Assembly (NCBI GenBank): GCA_033060915.1
Contig: CM065381.1
Coordinates: 32,085,836 to 32,149,835 of the forward strand
Direction: 5' to 3'
DNA from: Euryodendron excelsum
Lineage: Eukaryota; Streptophyta; Magnoliopsida; Ericales; Pentaphylacaceae
DNA: 64,000 nucleotides
Below, piece by piece: positions 23,287 through 35,782 of the stretch (position 1 is its first letter; every line of letters begins with the position of its first letter). The notes below the pieces were generated by a model. The model saw only the letters and a list, made by a program, of their open reading frames with translations, had not been told where the DNA came from and made no database searches. A program made the translations under genes and the position numbers.

Positions 23287-24841
23287 GTGCAGACCATGTT
23301 TTACAAGTATGCTAAGTCGTGCAATCTTCGTATGTTCGGCATGATAAACTAGTACAGAGAATATGGTGTCTAAACCTAATCCTTAGGGTCGGCACCTAAG
23401 TCACCAGTTGATAATGCGCGTGCCAGCGGGACTTCGATAGCTCATTTATAAAAATATGTCATCACCAAGCGTATAGTGTCACGGTCTGACATTTTGTGAG
23501 CTTGACAGTCACAAATGTGACCTGTGCGACACTTGCCAAATCCGTCTGACAAGCCAGCTAAACCCGGATCATCTCATTTGGAAGCTAGAATTGAGCGTTA
23601 AAGACCAACCGTCAAGTAACCTCCTTTGAAGAATAGGTGGAAGTAATAAACATATTTCATTGATAAAAGCATTATTACATAGCTCACATATGTACAAGAC
23701 ATACCTCTAGCCATAAAAGAAGTTGTGGGGTGAAGGGTGGTAAGAGCATACCCCCTCCTTAATATAACATTTTAAGCCATTTCAAAACTGATACCACAAA
23801 ACATGACACTCCCACGAGGAGTCATAATGAGTCTACAAAAATATCTACAAGGAATTTGGCAAAACCCTTTCACATACATTTATATATGACCTTAAACTAA
23901 TTTTCTAACCCTTCGAAAAAATTACAACACGTCTCCTCGATAGGGTTAACACACTACTAACTTGGATGCTGCACCACTTAATAAGGGAAAATCTACACGT
24001 GCATCCGACACCAAATTTACACTCTTAAGCTCTATACAATATGTACAAATGAGTCTGGGTTAGCACGAATTTAGAAAATGAGGGCATGGGCCTTGCCTTG
24101 AAGTCCACCTCGTGATATGGCTGAATGCTAGTGAGGTTATCTCGCCCTTTACCCATGCCATTGACATAGGCCAAAGTGAGGTTAATCGGCTCCCCACCTG
24201 ACTGCATTTTTGGGCCATCCTTGACGTACCAAGGAGTTGTCTTGGGCTTGGTTTGGACAAAGTTTAGGCAGCTCTTGGGTACAAGTTTGGCACAAGTTTT
24301 AGCTGTCATGGAACGCGAAGAAACGGACCATGATACATAACATCTCTCGAGCACGCATGTACATGCATACTTATATATTTAAATATAAACTATAGGCATA
24401 CTCATTATGTAAATAATTTTTAAGTTTCGTATATATTAATTTCTTCAAAAATAGCCAAATTTATAAAATTTAAGTTAAGATATTTGACAAGAATTAACTC
24501 ACAGCTTATAAGTTCAAGGATTAGCCATTTGATTAGAAGAATGGTGTGACATATGTAAGCATAATTATTTATTATATACTGGTACAAAGAAGTTGGTGCC
24601 CAAACCATTAAACAAGAAGGTGACACATACAGATGAGTTCGGCGTCCTCAACTCTCTATCGGACTAATGGAGGATTCACAAACTAGCTTCTTCAAGTTGT
24701 GTCCTGGCTACCAAAAAAAAAATCAATGTTTATCGAGAAAAATTATTTTTATTTAATAGCCCATCAAAAATATATCAAAGTTATTTTCATTTTAATAGTA
24801 ATTAGGATCAAAGTCCTTATGCATATTAGGACATCTAACTA
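23287..24841. other. Unclassified, possible LTR retrotransposon remnant
   Basis: The region 23,390-24,350 is richer in GC than its surroundings, and on the minus strand holds overlapping open frames of 109 and 66 codons (24,354-24,025 and 24,260-24,060) without a recognised domain. The repeated GTGAC/GTCAC phrases at 23,480-23,530 recall Ty3/gypsy LTRs. I cannot assign it. Confidence 0.3.
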
Positions 24842-25390
24842 AGACAGAGCATAGTTGCACGGAAACTCATTTCGGAGGCGGAAACGTGTTTTCTTGGAAA
24901 CGCATTTTTAGGATGGGAATGAAATCTGTTTAAATAATTTGGAGAAACGTTTCAAAAACGCGGAAGAAACGTTTCGAAAACTCCTAGAAAACGTTTAGAA
25001 AACTTGTAGAAAACTCTTTGAATATCTAACGGAAACTTTTTGAAAAAGTTTGAGAAACTCTTGGAAAATGCTTCGGAAACTTAAAATGTTAATTTTTATA
25101 AATTTTTTCCCTCAAGTTCTAACTAAGTATCTATGAAATTATTTGTATAGGTTTCCACTAAGTTTTTCAAATGTCTGTACTAACTTTTCTCAAGGTTTCT
25201 ACTAAGTTTTCCAAAGGTCTCCACTAAATTTTTTAAAAGTCTCTTTTGAGTTTCGAAAAAGTTTCCCATTAAGTTTTCCAATCGTTTCTCGCTTCCTGTT
25301 TCTCCTTATATTTTTTAGCTGCGCTTCCCGTTTCCGTTTCTCCTAATGTCTCCCGCTTCCACTTTCTATTTCGACAACTATGAGATAGAG
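24842..25390 (+). mobile_element. hAT MITE, CATAGTTG family, copy 2
   Basis: The element is 24,850-25,382 (533 bp). It begins CATAGTTGCACGGAAAC and ends, inverted, CATAGTTGTCGAAATAG. Flanks AGACAGAG (24,842-24,849) and AGATAGAG (25,383-25,390) form an 8-bp duplication with one change. The arms are built of GAAACG/CGTTTC-like words, so it can fold on itself. The interior matches the element at 20,553-21,013 in opposite orientation. It has no transposase. Confidence 0.75.
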
Positions 25391-28300
25391 TATTGCCAGT
25401 AGAAATCGAACACAAGATTTTTGAATTTACAATTGAGCACAGCACGACCTTGAGCCGGTGGATATTCTGGCTAGTCAAAACATAATATGAAATGTTATAT
25501 TTATTTTCGGATAAATTTGTAATTGTTAGTCCATAAAAGAATTTGTCCCTTGGTACAATAAATATCATTATTTATTGAGGTATAAAACCCCTAATAGATG
25601 TAAGGGTTGATTTGAGTAATTAAAATTCATAATTGGGTGTCCAAGCATGAAATCAAAAGACCTTCCTTAATATGATATACATTTTTATGCAGATACATAA
25701 TTTCATATATATATATATATATATATATTGCCGTTCAGTCACTATCTGCCTATTATGTGTGATTGACCGTGCAACCATAGCTGGATTTTTTCTTTTTATT
25801 GAGTCATATTCAAGCTTAATCAACTTTAAAGCAAATGTGGAGAGTGACTAATTTAAAATGAGAATAAAAAAGAATAGAAAGAAAAGAACGTTCTTTGAAA
25901 ACTTCATGCAAATTGACTGTATCGAGAATAGTTGGTGATGATCATTTGAATTCAAGTAGCAAAGGCAGAGACTTGACTTCTATGGATTTTCTAGTACACA
26001 TCTCCTTTCCATTCTGCTTTTTCTTTCTTTCTCTCTTTCTTGTTCTTCTTAGTTTCCCTGTTTGTGATGGGTAACCATAAACCCTTTTAATAGGCTTTTT
26101 TGTTTAATAATAATTTTCTAGCTACTTGAATAACATTATGTTGGCATAGAGCTCATAAATAGTTCATACAGCCATTAATTTACTAAACTTTCTCATAATC
26201 TATAGATTCGTTCCATCCAATGACTACACTAAAATATTTGCTGTATGTATGGAAGATATGGAGCCGATGAATCCCTAGAATCAAAGTAATTGTCAGCAAT
26301 ATATTTGCAGTTATATTTTCCGTGATAACATAAGCTTCATATTGATCGAAATAACCTATCAATTCATTCAATTGCAAAATATGTATATGTAAAGTATCTA
26401 TCTATCTATCTATATATATATATATATGTACTATTTATATGCATATGTATAATCTCGTTTTTAATCGTTTTCAAGTTAGACAATAACTTATCTATTAGGA
26501 AATGTTCAATATGTACCTATAACTAGAGGTGGTGGCAATTGGCATTGCAATTTGGCAAGTACCTCTTCCCTGCCCCAAACGGAAACTAAACTCTCTTACA
26601 TACATTGCACTAAAAAAGACATACTATCTAATTCCAAAGGGAGACTGAACCTTTTGCATGGCTATTTAAATTAATGTTGAGACAAAGTGAACTCTTTCTC
26701 TCACTCTCTCTCTCTATATATATATACATATGTATACACAGGACAAAGTAAACTCTCTTGATGTACAGAAAATACTCAAAACATGGCTAGATTTTATATT
26801 TTAGTTAAGTTTCGTAATATTTTTTACTCTTGTACATATGGTGGGAAACAAATGTACCATTTAAAAAAAACTTGTTAAACAAAAGTTGAACCAAGGAACA
26901 AAATAAATTTTAAAGTTTTGCCAAATGAAATGTTATTGTCACATCCTTTTGGGAGGAAAAAAAACACTGTGTGTATATAGTTAATTGCTTGCCGGATGGG
27001 AGGGTCAAAAATCAATTTTTTCTTTTTGCCCGCATATATTATTCGAATGAGTTCACATCTGATTTAGCATTATGGCAAATGGACAAAAATTACTTGGTAA
27101 AGTGATATTTTTAATTATATGGTCTTTTCATGGGTTGAAATGAGACATGGAAGCCGTGCAGAAACAACGCAGAAGTTAGATTAATTCAGACTTTCTTTTT
27201 CTAGATTAACATATCTGTAAGTTGAACTTTATTTTATTCGTAGGTTTTATTTTAAAATTTTTTATGCTTAGCGTAGCAGATGCATCTAGGACATATTATT
27301 GTATCAAATATCATCAAAGCTACCCCACCACCCATTCATAATATAGCAGGCAAATTGTTGTCTATAACAATTAACAAAGATAAAGCTATATAGGTCTTTG
27401 GACTATCTGCACCATACCACTCATTTATCACAAACATCAAAATTGTAAAGAATCAATAACAAAATATTTACATTTGTATACATATATATCTTGTCAATGA
27501 CCACCCACCCAGCCGCGATAACGTGAATTTGGATGTTAATTAACATCATAAACAAAACAAAACAAAACTGTACCATAAAGATGGATTGATGAATAAAATA
27601 AAATGCCATTGAAAATGAAATCTCATGTCATCACTCGGTACCGTATATATGTGTATATACATGTACATATGTTTTAGTCAATTAAGTTTCAATTAAAATA
27701 AATGATTGTGCCGGCTAAAGTGATTAGTTTACTCACTGTGGGATTTGGCATGTGTTATTAAATCACCCCTTCTAATCGTGCCTCAGTTTAGGCCACCCCC
27801 GAATAATTTGATTTATGTCCCTCTAAACTAGTCGAAACCATTTGTCATGGAGATATTTGATTGAAATTGAATAGATTATACCACATAATGCTTACATAAG
27901 GTAAATTGCAGACACCTTATATCATAAAATGTGAACTTTAAGGAGGCAAGGCCTAAATTTGGACAAGATTAAGAGGCAAGTGACCTGCATTTAACATGTA
28001 TAGCACAAACGTTTGAGTTTTTCATGCAACAAGCAATGGATCGTCTATTTGTCTAAGTTTAATTATAACTTTGTGACTAAAAGAAGCAACAAATGAAGTC
28101 TACCAAGCAATCAAAATTATAGACTAAAACAGTATCATTAATTTTCGGCCTGTCTGCTTTGAAGATTCCACAGACTGTATTTGTGTAAGAGTAGGATAGT
28201 CATTCAGATTTCATCTTGTGCTCATCGTGACGTAATGTTTCTGGTGAGTAATACTGTTAAGAATTTCCCAGCAAGAGAAATTATTTGCTGAAAACTGGAA

Positions 28301-29189
28301 ACAAAGGGATTAAAAACATTTCAATGGTCATTGACTTAATACGCAAATATATATACACATGTATATATCTATAGGAATGAAGACCCAAGGAATGGGCAAA
28401 ACCACTAATGACATCAGGTGGGATATCATATTTAAAAAAAAAATAGAAGGTGGATAAAAAGGTCTGCCATTCATTTCTGCAGTTGGCTTCCCCTTTTAAA
28501 TTCCTTCCCCCGGGGCCCAAGCAATGCCTCTATAGTCTAAACCCATAGACAGGTCAGATTGGATGGACAATGTGCAAGTGTACAGTTTTTATATGGACCC
28601 TGATGAACAGTCTCCCCCTTCTTTTTTGTCTCTGTCGTAGTTAATGCATGAAATTTATTCAAAGGGTGATGCTATTCAAACCTATTTTATATACATACAA
28701 AAGATGTGCCTTATTGGCATCCATTCGTTGGAAAAACAAAAACCCCTGCATTGTAGTTCATAACTGCAAAAATATCACTCGTATATTATTCAATATGATT
28801 TTTTGTGCAAAGATTCTAAGTACTTCAGCATTCTCCTTAATTTAAATCCCTAATAGCGTTGACTTTGGACATCTAGAACTGAAAAAACAAAGGCATAAAC
28901 CTTCGGTTACAGTGAGTATAGTTTACGAAGCAAGACAAGAAGTAACACACCATGGAGCTAGGGAATTAAAACTCTTTTGGAGCTAGGGAGTTTCTCTTGA
29001 TGGCACATTATTGGCAGGCTGCAAAACGAATCAAGTTACTCAAATTTAAAACGTTTTTAACTCTTTTGAAATTGGTTTGTTCAAAATTGGAACTTGTAAC
29101 CAAGAGAAAAAAAAAAAAGAAACCAGTTTATTCATTTGTTTGCATTGCACTAATGTGTTGAGCTCGACTTGAATTTGACTGCATTAACG
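25391..29189. other. AT-rich intergenic region with microsatellites
   Basis: Holds an AT run (25,706-25,729), a TATC plus TA compound microsatellite (26,397-26,428) and TA/CT runs near 26,700-26,730. No coding sequence or bounded element is supported. Confidence 0.5.
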
Positions 29190-29408
29190 GTCGACCTTGA
29201 CCCCTGTTATTTTGAGGTCATATCTAGTATTCAGAGTTTGCCTCGATTTGGTACCGCTCTCGCGGCCCGCACCGAAACAGTGCTTTACCCCTAGATGTCC
29301 AGTCAACTGCTGCGCCTCAACGCATTTCGGGGAGAACCAGCTAGCTCTGGGTTCGAGTGGCATTTCACCCCTAACCACAACTCATCCGCTGATTCTTCAA
29401 CATCAATA
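29190..29408 (-). pseudogene. Plastid-type 23S rRNA gene fragment (nuclear plastid DNA)
   Basis: Read on the minus strand this is about 220 bp of domain II-type large-subunit rRNA: GCTAGCTGGTTCTCCCCGAA, then TTGAGGCGCAGCAGTTG, ATCTAGGGGTAAAGCACTG, TCGGTGCGGGCCGCGAGAGC, and AATCGAGGCAAACTCTG. The words match plant plastid 23S rRNA very closely; a mitochondrial origin is less likely but not excluded. Both ends stop abruptly in AT-rich nuclear sequence, so it is a transferred fragment, not a working rRNA gene. Reading frames over it are artefacts. Confidence 0.85.
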
Positions 29409-30009
29409 GGTGAAATGACCAAGCAAACAAGCAAAATTGAATATATTCTACGACTTGTTAATTTAAGCTTAACTTCTATGGCATATATGTCAAAGATTAT
29501 GAGACAATTTGATTACAACAACGAGCCAATGGATTGAATGAGTGAATAACAAGATCGTACCAAATTAAGGTGAAATGCCATACTATCACAAATATGGGGA
29601 ATATTTTATTTCATTTTACTAATGTCTTGTATCCCGTTCTAATGGAATTCAGCAAATATGTGTGGAATTTCGAAGTATTGAATATGACTGTATAGCTTTT
29701 CACATGAATAAATAAAGCTTCATTTTGAAGCTGTTTTTTTTTTTTTTTTTAAACAAGATTCAGTGAAGTGGTCCAAAGTCTAAACTTTTGAAACAATCTT
29801 CTTTTCCAAAGTCTATAGCTTCTCAGACAATCTTCTCTCTACATGCTTAAGAAGAATATGCCATACAAAGATGAAAATACTACTAAGATTTATTTATTTA
29901 TTTTTGCTTTGTTTTGTTTTTGTTTTTTTGTTGGTTAGTTAACCAAGTGTGGCCTTGTCTCATGATCACTTTTAACTATTAGAGGTTTCACATCTATCAA
30001 TATACACAA
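29409..30009. other. AT-rich intergenic region
   Basis: A T-run lies at 29,733-29,750. No gene is supported. Confidence 0.5.
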
Positions 30010-30168
30010 ACGTTGTGTTTGGATAAAAAATTTGATGATAAAAAAGAAAAGAAAAATAAAAATATGAGAAAAAAAAAAAGAGAACAAAATCTTCTATCAT
30101 TTTGTACTTTTTTTTCATATTTTTTTTTCTGTTATTTTTTTCTTAATAAATTAAAGTTCTAAACACAG
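30010..30168. mobile_element. Small foldback MITE-like element
   Basis: GTTGTGTTTGGATAAAAAA on the left faces TTAAAGTTCTAAACACAGT on the right, an imperfect inverted repeat, around poly-A and poly-T rich arms. Target-site duplication not resolved. Confidence 0.35.
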
Positions 30169-31559
30169 TAATAGATAATCAAGCTATTGCTTAGAATAAA
30201 ATAACTACATAAACCAAGTTGAGGCAACCTTGGCGAAATTTATTAATAGATATCAATGCTTGAAACCCACCACGCCAAGTTGATCCATTGATGGAGCCTA
30301 AGGTCAGAAGGTTTATAACTCAACCATTTCTGATATGTGACGACTGCATCTGTCTTAAGAAAAGAACATTCAGACCTCATATGGCCAAGTAGCTCTCTCT
30401 CTCTCTCTCCCCACGGGCTGGATTGGGTTGGGGGGGGGGGGGGGGGGGGGGGGGGGTGTGGTGTGTGGTGTTGGATTTTTTAGTTGTAAGAAGAAAAAAA
30501 TGTTGGGTTTTGTTCCACCGAGTAATCAGAATTTAATAGATGAAGATGGCATGGTTTTTATCCGGCCAAAAGGTAAATAAAATCGTCTGTCTGCCATCCA
30601 TTTGCTGCAGTTTGGTGCATGGAATTGTTTTGGCATTTACTCGGATCACTGTAGCCCTAATGTCCAGACCTCCCAGTCTCCACAAATGCTCAGGTTTTGG
30701 ACAATGATACGGCGGGTACAAGAATCTTTAGTTAATTTTTTTTTTTTTTACTTTTTAAGAGCTTAATTTTATCGGCTCCTATTAGGGAAAGAGAGAATAT
30801 TGAAAACTACAATGGAGCAATGGTTTGATAACTTGACCACTAAGATTGCAAAGGGCTCTTCGCTCGGAATTCCTATAAAAAATTAGTTGTAAAACAAACC
30901 AAAGTTGTTAAAATCTATAGTCAGTGTGTTTAAAATTGGCTTGAGACCCAAAAAAAAGCCAAACTTTGATTAGATTTTGAAGCTAATCAAAACTTAATGA
31001 CCACTCTTACCTTTATAAAAACAAGCTTGAGCTACTTATTAGAAAACAGAGAAATGCATCAATCAGTAACTGACTGTAATTACCAAAAACCGACGGGCAT
31101 GATCCTCATCTTCACCTACCCAACTGCTTACATGACCAGATAACCCACATGTGCATTAGATTAAACGACGAGTAATATTATACGAGTCAATTTTTCTCAC
31201 TGTATAATTCTTATATATATATATATATATATATGTCTGCAATGCTACGAAACTAACATCCATCAATACAGATAGTTCCATCTTGCCTGTCTGTGGAATA
31301 AAAAAAAAAAAATGCTCTAAGGAAAAGTGGTATGCATTAGCAAAGTTGAGTAGGGATTACTCTTCTTGACTTCTATGCTATGTCATAGGTGATAAAACAA
31401 ACATTTTTAATACAGCAATTAACTAATGGATTGAACGAGTTAATAACAACGTGGAATCGAGATTAAAACATCATCCTATTGGAAGTACTGGGATATTTAA
31501 ATTTTATTAATGCCAGTCCTGCCAAGAGGGTTGCTGCATCGCTTTCTCAAGAGATTCAG

Positions 31560-31597
<38 letters not shown>

Positions 31598-32787
31598 CAC
31601 TATCAAAGTATTGAACATGGCCGACGCACAAAATTACTTTAAATTTAAACTTCTGTATGCCTTCCTTAATTTACATAATTGGGTCATGTCAGAAAGATAT
31701 GTGAGATCCTTGCTGACATCGAGAACACTAACAATATTCTATCTCTAATTCTTTATATTGGACAATAGAAACAAGAGGATATCTGAAATTGTGGAGAATA
31801 AATTTTCCGGAGGCTCAGTTGAATCCTAAAATGATATTGGTTACAATGCTAATTGTGGCTAAGCAAAGCACCCACACATGATGCATTCGTCCGAGTGCAT
31901 AGAATGGGATACAGTCTCAGCTTTGATGTCTCACATATGGTGATGAAACTGTCGGTGATTAATTTAATCAAGTCTGCCAAAAAATGATATCAGTTTTGAT
32001 CATAAATTTCCATCCATATATATTTATATATATGTGTGTGTGTGTGTGTATTTGAAATGTCCTTCTCTGCAAGCAATCTCATTAAACTCGCACATGGAGG
32101 GTGTGAAATTTACAGTTCACTTGTATAATCTCAAACTTGATCCATCACCATGAGTGAAACTACAGGTCAGAAGGCCTATTATTCAACCATTTCAGATATA
32201 TATATCACAATTCCAAAATATCAGAATATAGTATAAGAGTTTGAACATTTACATCTCATATGAACAGGTAAACATATCTCTAGTCCACAAAGACCGGAAA
32301 CTATTAATTCAAAGGTCAATGGTTCTCTCTCTTCTTGCCCACTCTAACAAACCAACAATAGAATATCTCTTACTGATGATTTAATAAACAATCACTGATT
32401 CAAATATGAAGAAGATAGTGACATATAAAACGTAGGAAACAAAATGAATCTTCCTCGAATTCCACCTTCTCTTCTCTACTTTGAAATTGCTTTAGAAACA
32501 AGGAAGCTCTTATTAAAATTCTGAAATTGAATTGGTTTTTAGACTAATCTCGAAGGATCTACATTACGTATGACAACGAATTAAAAATAACAAGGCAGAC
32601 GGGGAAGAAAAAAAAAAAAAGGCTGTCATGAAGTTGGGTTTGACCTGATCACCTCTTGCTCTTGCTGCATGAATCATGTATTTGTTGCAGTTGTTTGTGA
32701 AGAGATGCCTCTTCCCTCACTCTCGACCCCAGGCCTCAAAAGAAAAGTAAACTTTTCCATTCAACACATTTTGCATATAGGAATTAA
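30169..32787. other. Intergenic region with simple repeats
   Basis: Contains a CT run (30,393-30,409), a G27 run (30,430-30,456), an AT run (31,211-31,233), a GT run (31,566-31,592) and a TG run (32,033-32,048). No coding sequence is supported; the 89-codon open frame at 31,479-31,748 spans the GT run and has no recognised domain. Confidence 0.5.
30430..30456 (+). repeat. Uninterrupted G27 tract
   Basis: Twenty-seven consecutive G on the plus strand, followed by tgtggtgtgtggtg. It is a potential G-quadruplex site, and its length is probably unstable or poorly sequenced. Confidence 0.9.
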
Positions 32788-33756
32788 CAAGGGCGGACCG
32801 AGAAAGGGTCTAGTGGGGGCAGCTACCCTCACTGGATTGACTACTTTTATTGTTTTTAAAAAAATTTTCATCTGTATTTATTTGATTCTAAATTATAAAT
32901 ATATATTTTACTCTCATTAAATTTACAAAAACTTATATTTGCCTCTCTCTAGATTTAGTAATACTTATATTTTTTCCCATTGAATATATTAAATCTGTAC
33001 TAGAAAATATACATATTTCACATAGTTATCAAAATCATACCGGGTATCAAAATGGTGAGGCTACCAGTTTATGATTCATTGATTCAGCCAGTAGTTCAAC
33101 CAGCATTATAAATTAAATGTATTTTATTTATTCATATATGTTTTTACCTTAAATATAATTTATATTGCAAAGTAAAACACAAAAAATCAAATAGAGTAAT
33201 GATAAGTGTTGCTTAATTCTACTCCTAGTTCTCAATTTCAACTCTTTAAAGCAACAAATACATCAAATTTTTAGAATATACTTAAAAAGTCAAAGTTGGT
33301 CAAAGGTATTTTTAAAAACCGACTGGTTGGTTCACTAGTTTTTAAAATATCGCCCGGTTCAATTAGGTTCAATTGTATTTCTAATAAATTAGTTGAACCA
33401 GACCAATTTAGGATTCGATTCCTAATTCAACAGGTTGAACCGGTCAATCCAGTCCGATTTTGATAAATATGGTATTACATTAACCCTTTATTATATCCAT
33501 AGACACTTAGTTATCTAAAAACCCAAAATCACTTCTCGAAATTTTAAATCTTAGCCAATCAAATCTGGATTAAGATTTTTTTTTTTTATAGTTTTTGTGT
33601 ACAACTTTTGTGCACAATCAGTGCCACTTTTTCGGCGTCTTTAATAAAATTGCCACTTTGTTTATTAAGAAAATATATTATCAATTAAAAAAAATCGTGT
33701 ATGATTCTACATAAATTTTGTCCCCATTAAACAAAAAATCGTACATCCGCCATACG
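32788..33756. mobile_element. Probable hAT-like element with a nested MITE
   Basis: The left end CAAGGGCGGACC and the inverted right end CGTATGGCGGATGTACG share GGCGGA. Both ends are followed by a GGGGGC or GGGGAC word typical of a widespread plant hAT group with CAGGGGCGGATC ends. A second element (33,021-33,471) is inserted in it. The duplication is not clear, so the bounds are approximate. Confidence 0.45.
33013..33479. mobile_element. hAT MITE nested in the element above
   Basis: The element is 33,021-33,471. Its ends are CATAGTTATCAAAATC and, inverted, CATATTTATCAAAATC, 15 of 16 matching. Flanks ATATTTCA and GTATTACA agree at six of eight bases, fitting an old 8-bp hAT duplication. Its right third matches 22,073-22,210. 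Confidence 0.65.
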
Positions 33757-34487
33757 TATATTGTTATCGTGTATAGTTTTATATGTATATATATCGTAGT
33801 AAGAGGAAGAGATAAGAGATAAGAGATAAAGAGAATCATCACTGTAATTTTTATAGTGTTAAGAGCAAGTTAGAAGTATAACTTACCTGCCCTAAAATCT
33901 AACTACTCAAAGCAAAATGGAATAAAAAGTACAATTGTGGAGCCAAATCTATAATGAAAATGAGACAATCCGGCATTTAATCCTATGGTAGGTCCATCTT
34001 ACCAAATCGCCCAAGGACATGAATGAAATTAAGTGCTGGCCAGCTCAAATGGAAGAGATAGTATTGGCATAGCATGCACCTAATTAGTATCAAACTTGAT
34101 ATATCCATGATAAACTTAGTAGGGGTGGGTTCTTCCTCTTTTTTTTCTTCCCTTTTTTTTTTTTTTGGGTTTTTGCATCGATGTTTACGCATTCCCCTTA
34201 ATGTCCAAGAAAAAGAATCCACGATGTTTTGAATAATATGGTGAAAATATAGGGAATTTGATTCTCGGACTCTTCAAAAGTGTAACCTAGGCAATAAGAA
34301 AGGGGACTGATACTTCAACGTGAGGAGCGACCAGTTGGTTTAGCAAACCCTAATGAAGCATTCCATGTTCTCCCAATTAGGTGATTAGTGCACAACTAGT
34401 GACTCCTCTCAAAATTGCACTACAAGAGCGGTTTATTAACTGTTCGAATAGAATCATATACTGGTAATTTGTTGACTACCAACTCCT
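33757..34487. other. Intergenic region
   Basis: No gene or bounded repeat recognised; T-run near 34,149-34,166. Confidence 0.5.
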
Positions 34488-34883
34488 CCGAAACCTCACA
34501 CTTCGTTGAAATACTTAAGATGATCATTATAAGTGACCCTATTACGGTTTATATAGGAATCCTTGACAATGAGAAGATGGGAAGTACGAATATATGATTC
34601 TGATATCTTTTAAATTATGCATTTAGTTTCTATACTAAAAAATACATATTTTTTATGTACCAAATTCAATGAAATACACTTTTAAAAATTGTTAATCACC
34701 AACTTATCTTTAAACTTACACTTTATTGGAATATTTGGATGATCATTCACTTTCATGTGTCAAATTTTGGTGGTATCTTTGACCTTCTTAATTTATGAGA
34801 TTGGGTGAGACACACCACCAATGATTCAATGTATCTCGTTTACATTATTATAATGCTATAGTACATAATTCTCCTTGCATGGT
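34488..34883 (+). repeat. Repeat unit A (LTR-leader-like), partner at 35,783-36,053
   Basis: Shares with 35,783-36,053, in order: GATGATCATTATAAGTGACC, AATATATGATTCT, AATTTATGAGATTGGGTGAGA and ACATAATTCTCCT, then CATGGTA. In the second copy CATGGTATCATAAC follows, which resembles a tRNA-Met primer-binding site, so both copies may be LTR ends with leader. Confidence 0.5.
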
Positions 34884-35293
34884 AGAAGATCTTGCACCTC
34901 CATTTTCTTGAGGTGGCTACCTTAATCAAAGAATTCATCCATCCTCTTTTGGGCTAAAAAGAATGCATCCATGGGCCACTTTCTCTTTTGGGCTAAGTTG
35001 ATGTCTCGATGGGCTAACAAGCTTGGGCTTTTAATCTAACTCCTCAAACACTTCTTATTCATCTTCTTCTAGTTGAGCCGTAACACAGAATGATCAGAAA
35101 GACCAAATCTGTAGGCAGTATTGGAAAGCATGGATAATACTACCACACCATGATCAAAAAGAGTATTTCTTTTCAATCCCTAGAAGAAAGGATAGCAAAA
35201 AGAAAACCAAAAATTGCAATAAAAAAGGTTTCCATTTGACAAGCGTTAAAAAAACTACCTACTAGGAGAATGGTAGGGCAAAAGGAGATTAAC

Positions 35294-35775
35294 TGTGACG
35301 GCTAGAATTTTTGAGGGAAGTCCTCAAAGAGAAGTTGTATAGGGCATGGTAGAAGTCCCACATTGCCTGAGGAATGTGAAATGAAGAGCTATATATGTAG
35401 GTTTGGTCTTCTACTTAACACAATACATTTTAAAACCTTGCGGGCTACGACCCAAAGTAGATAATATTGTGTTAGGCAAATCCGGATGTGACAAAATGAT
35501 ATCAGAGCTGAGCCTAGCTGGAAGTGTGTGGATAGAAGCCTAACGCGAGAACGCATTGCTCAAAGAGGGGGGAAGTGTGTGGATAAAAGCCCAACACGAG
35601 GACACATTGTCTGAAGAGGGGGTGACTTAGACAGCCAGAACCTTTGAGGGAAGTTTTCAAGGAGAAGGTGCATAGGATATGGTAGAAAATCCCACATAGC
35701 TTAGAGAAGGTGAAGTAAATAACTATATATGTACATTCAGTCATTTACTTAGCACAACTCGTTTGAAAGCCACCT
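35294..35775 (+). mobile_element. TRIM-like miniature LTR retrotransposon
   Basis: LTR 1 is 35,294-35,493 (200 bp): it starts TGTGACGG and ends ATGTGACA. TGATATCAGAGC, a near-perfect tRNA-Met primer-binding site, follows at 35,498-35,509. The internal part is only about 115 bp and ends in AGAGGGGG purine tracts. A second, truncated LTR (about 35,622-35,775) repeats GAGGGAAGT, TATGGTAGAA, TCCCACAT and ACTATATATGTA. There are no genes, as in TRIM elements, which depend on proteins of other elements. Confidence 0.7.
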
Positions 35776-35782
35776 AAAAGCT

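Noticed and set aside
24025..24354. 109-codon minus-strand open frame
   Set aside because: No domain, no splice context and overlapping frames of similar quality; kept only as possible retrotransposon debris.
29184..29537. Open frames at the plastid rRNA fragment
   Set aside because: The sequence is rRNA-derived, so the frames are artefacts.
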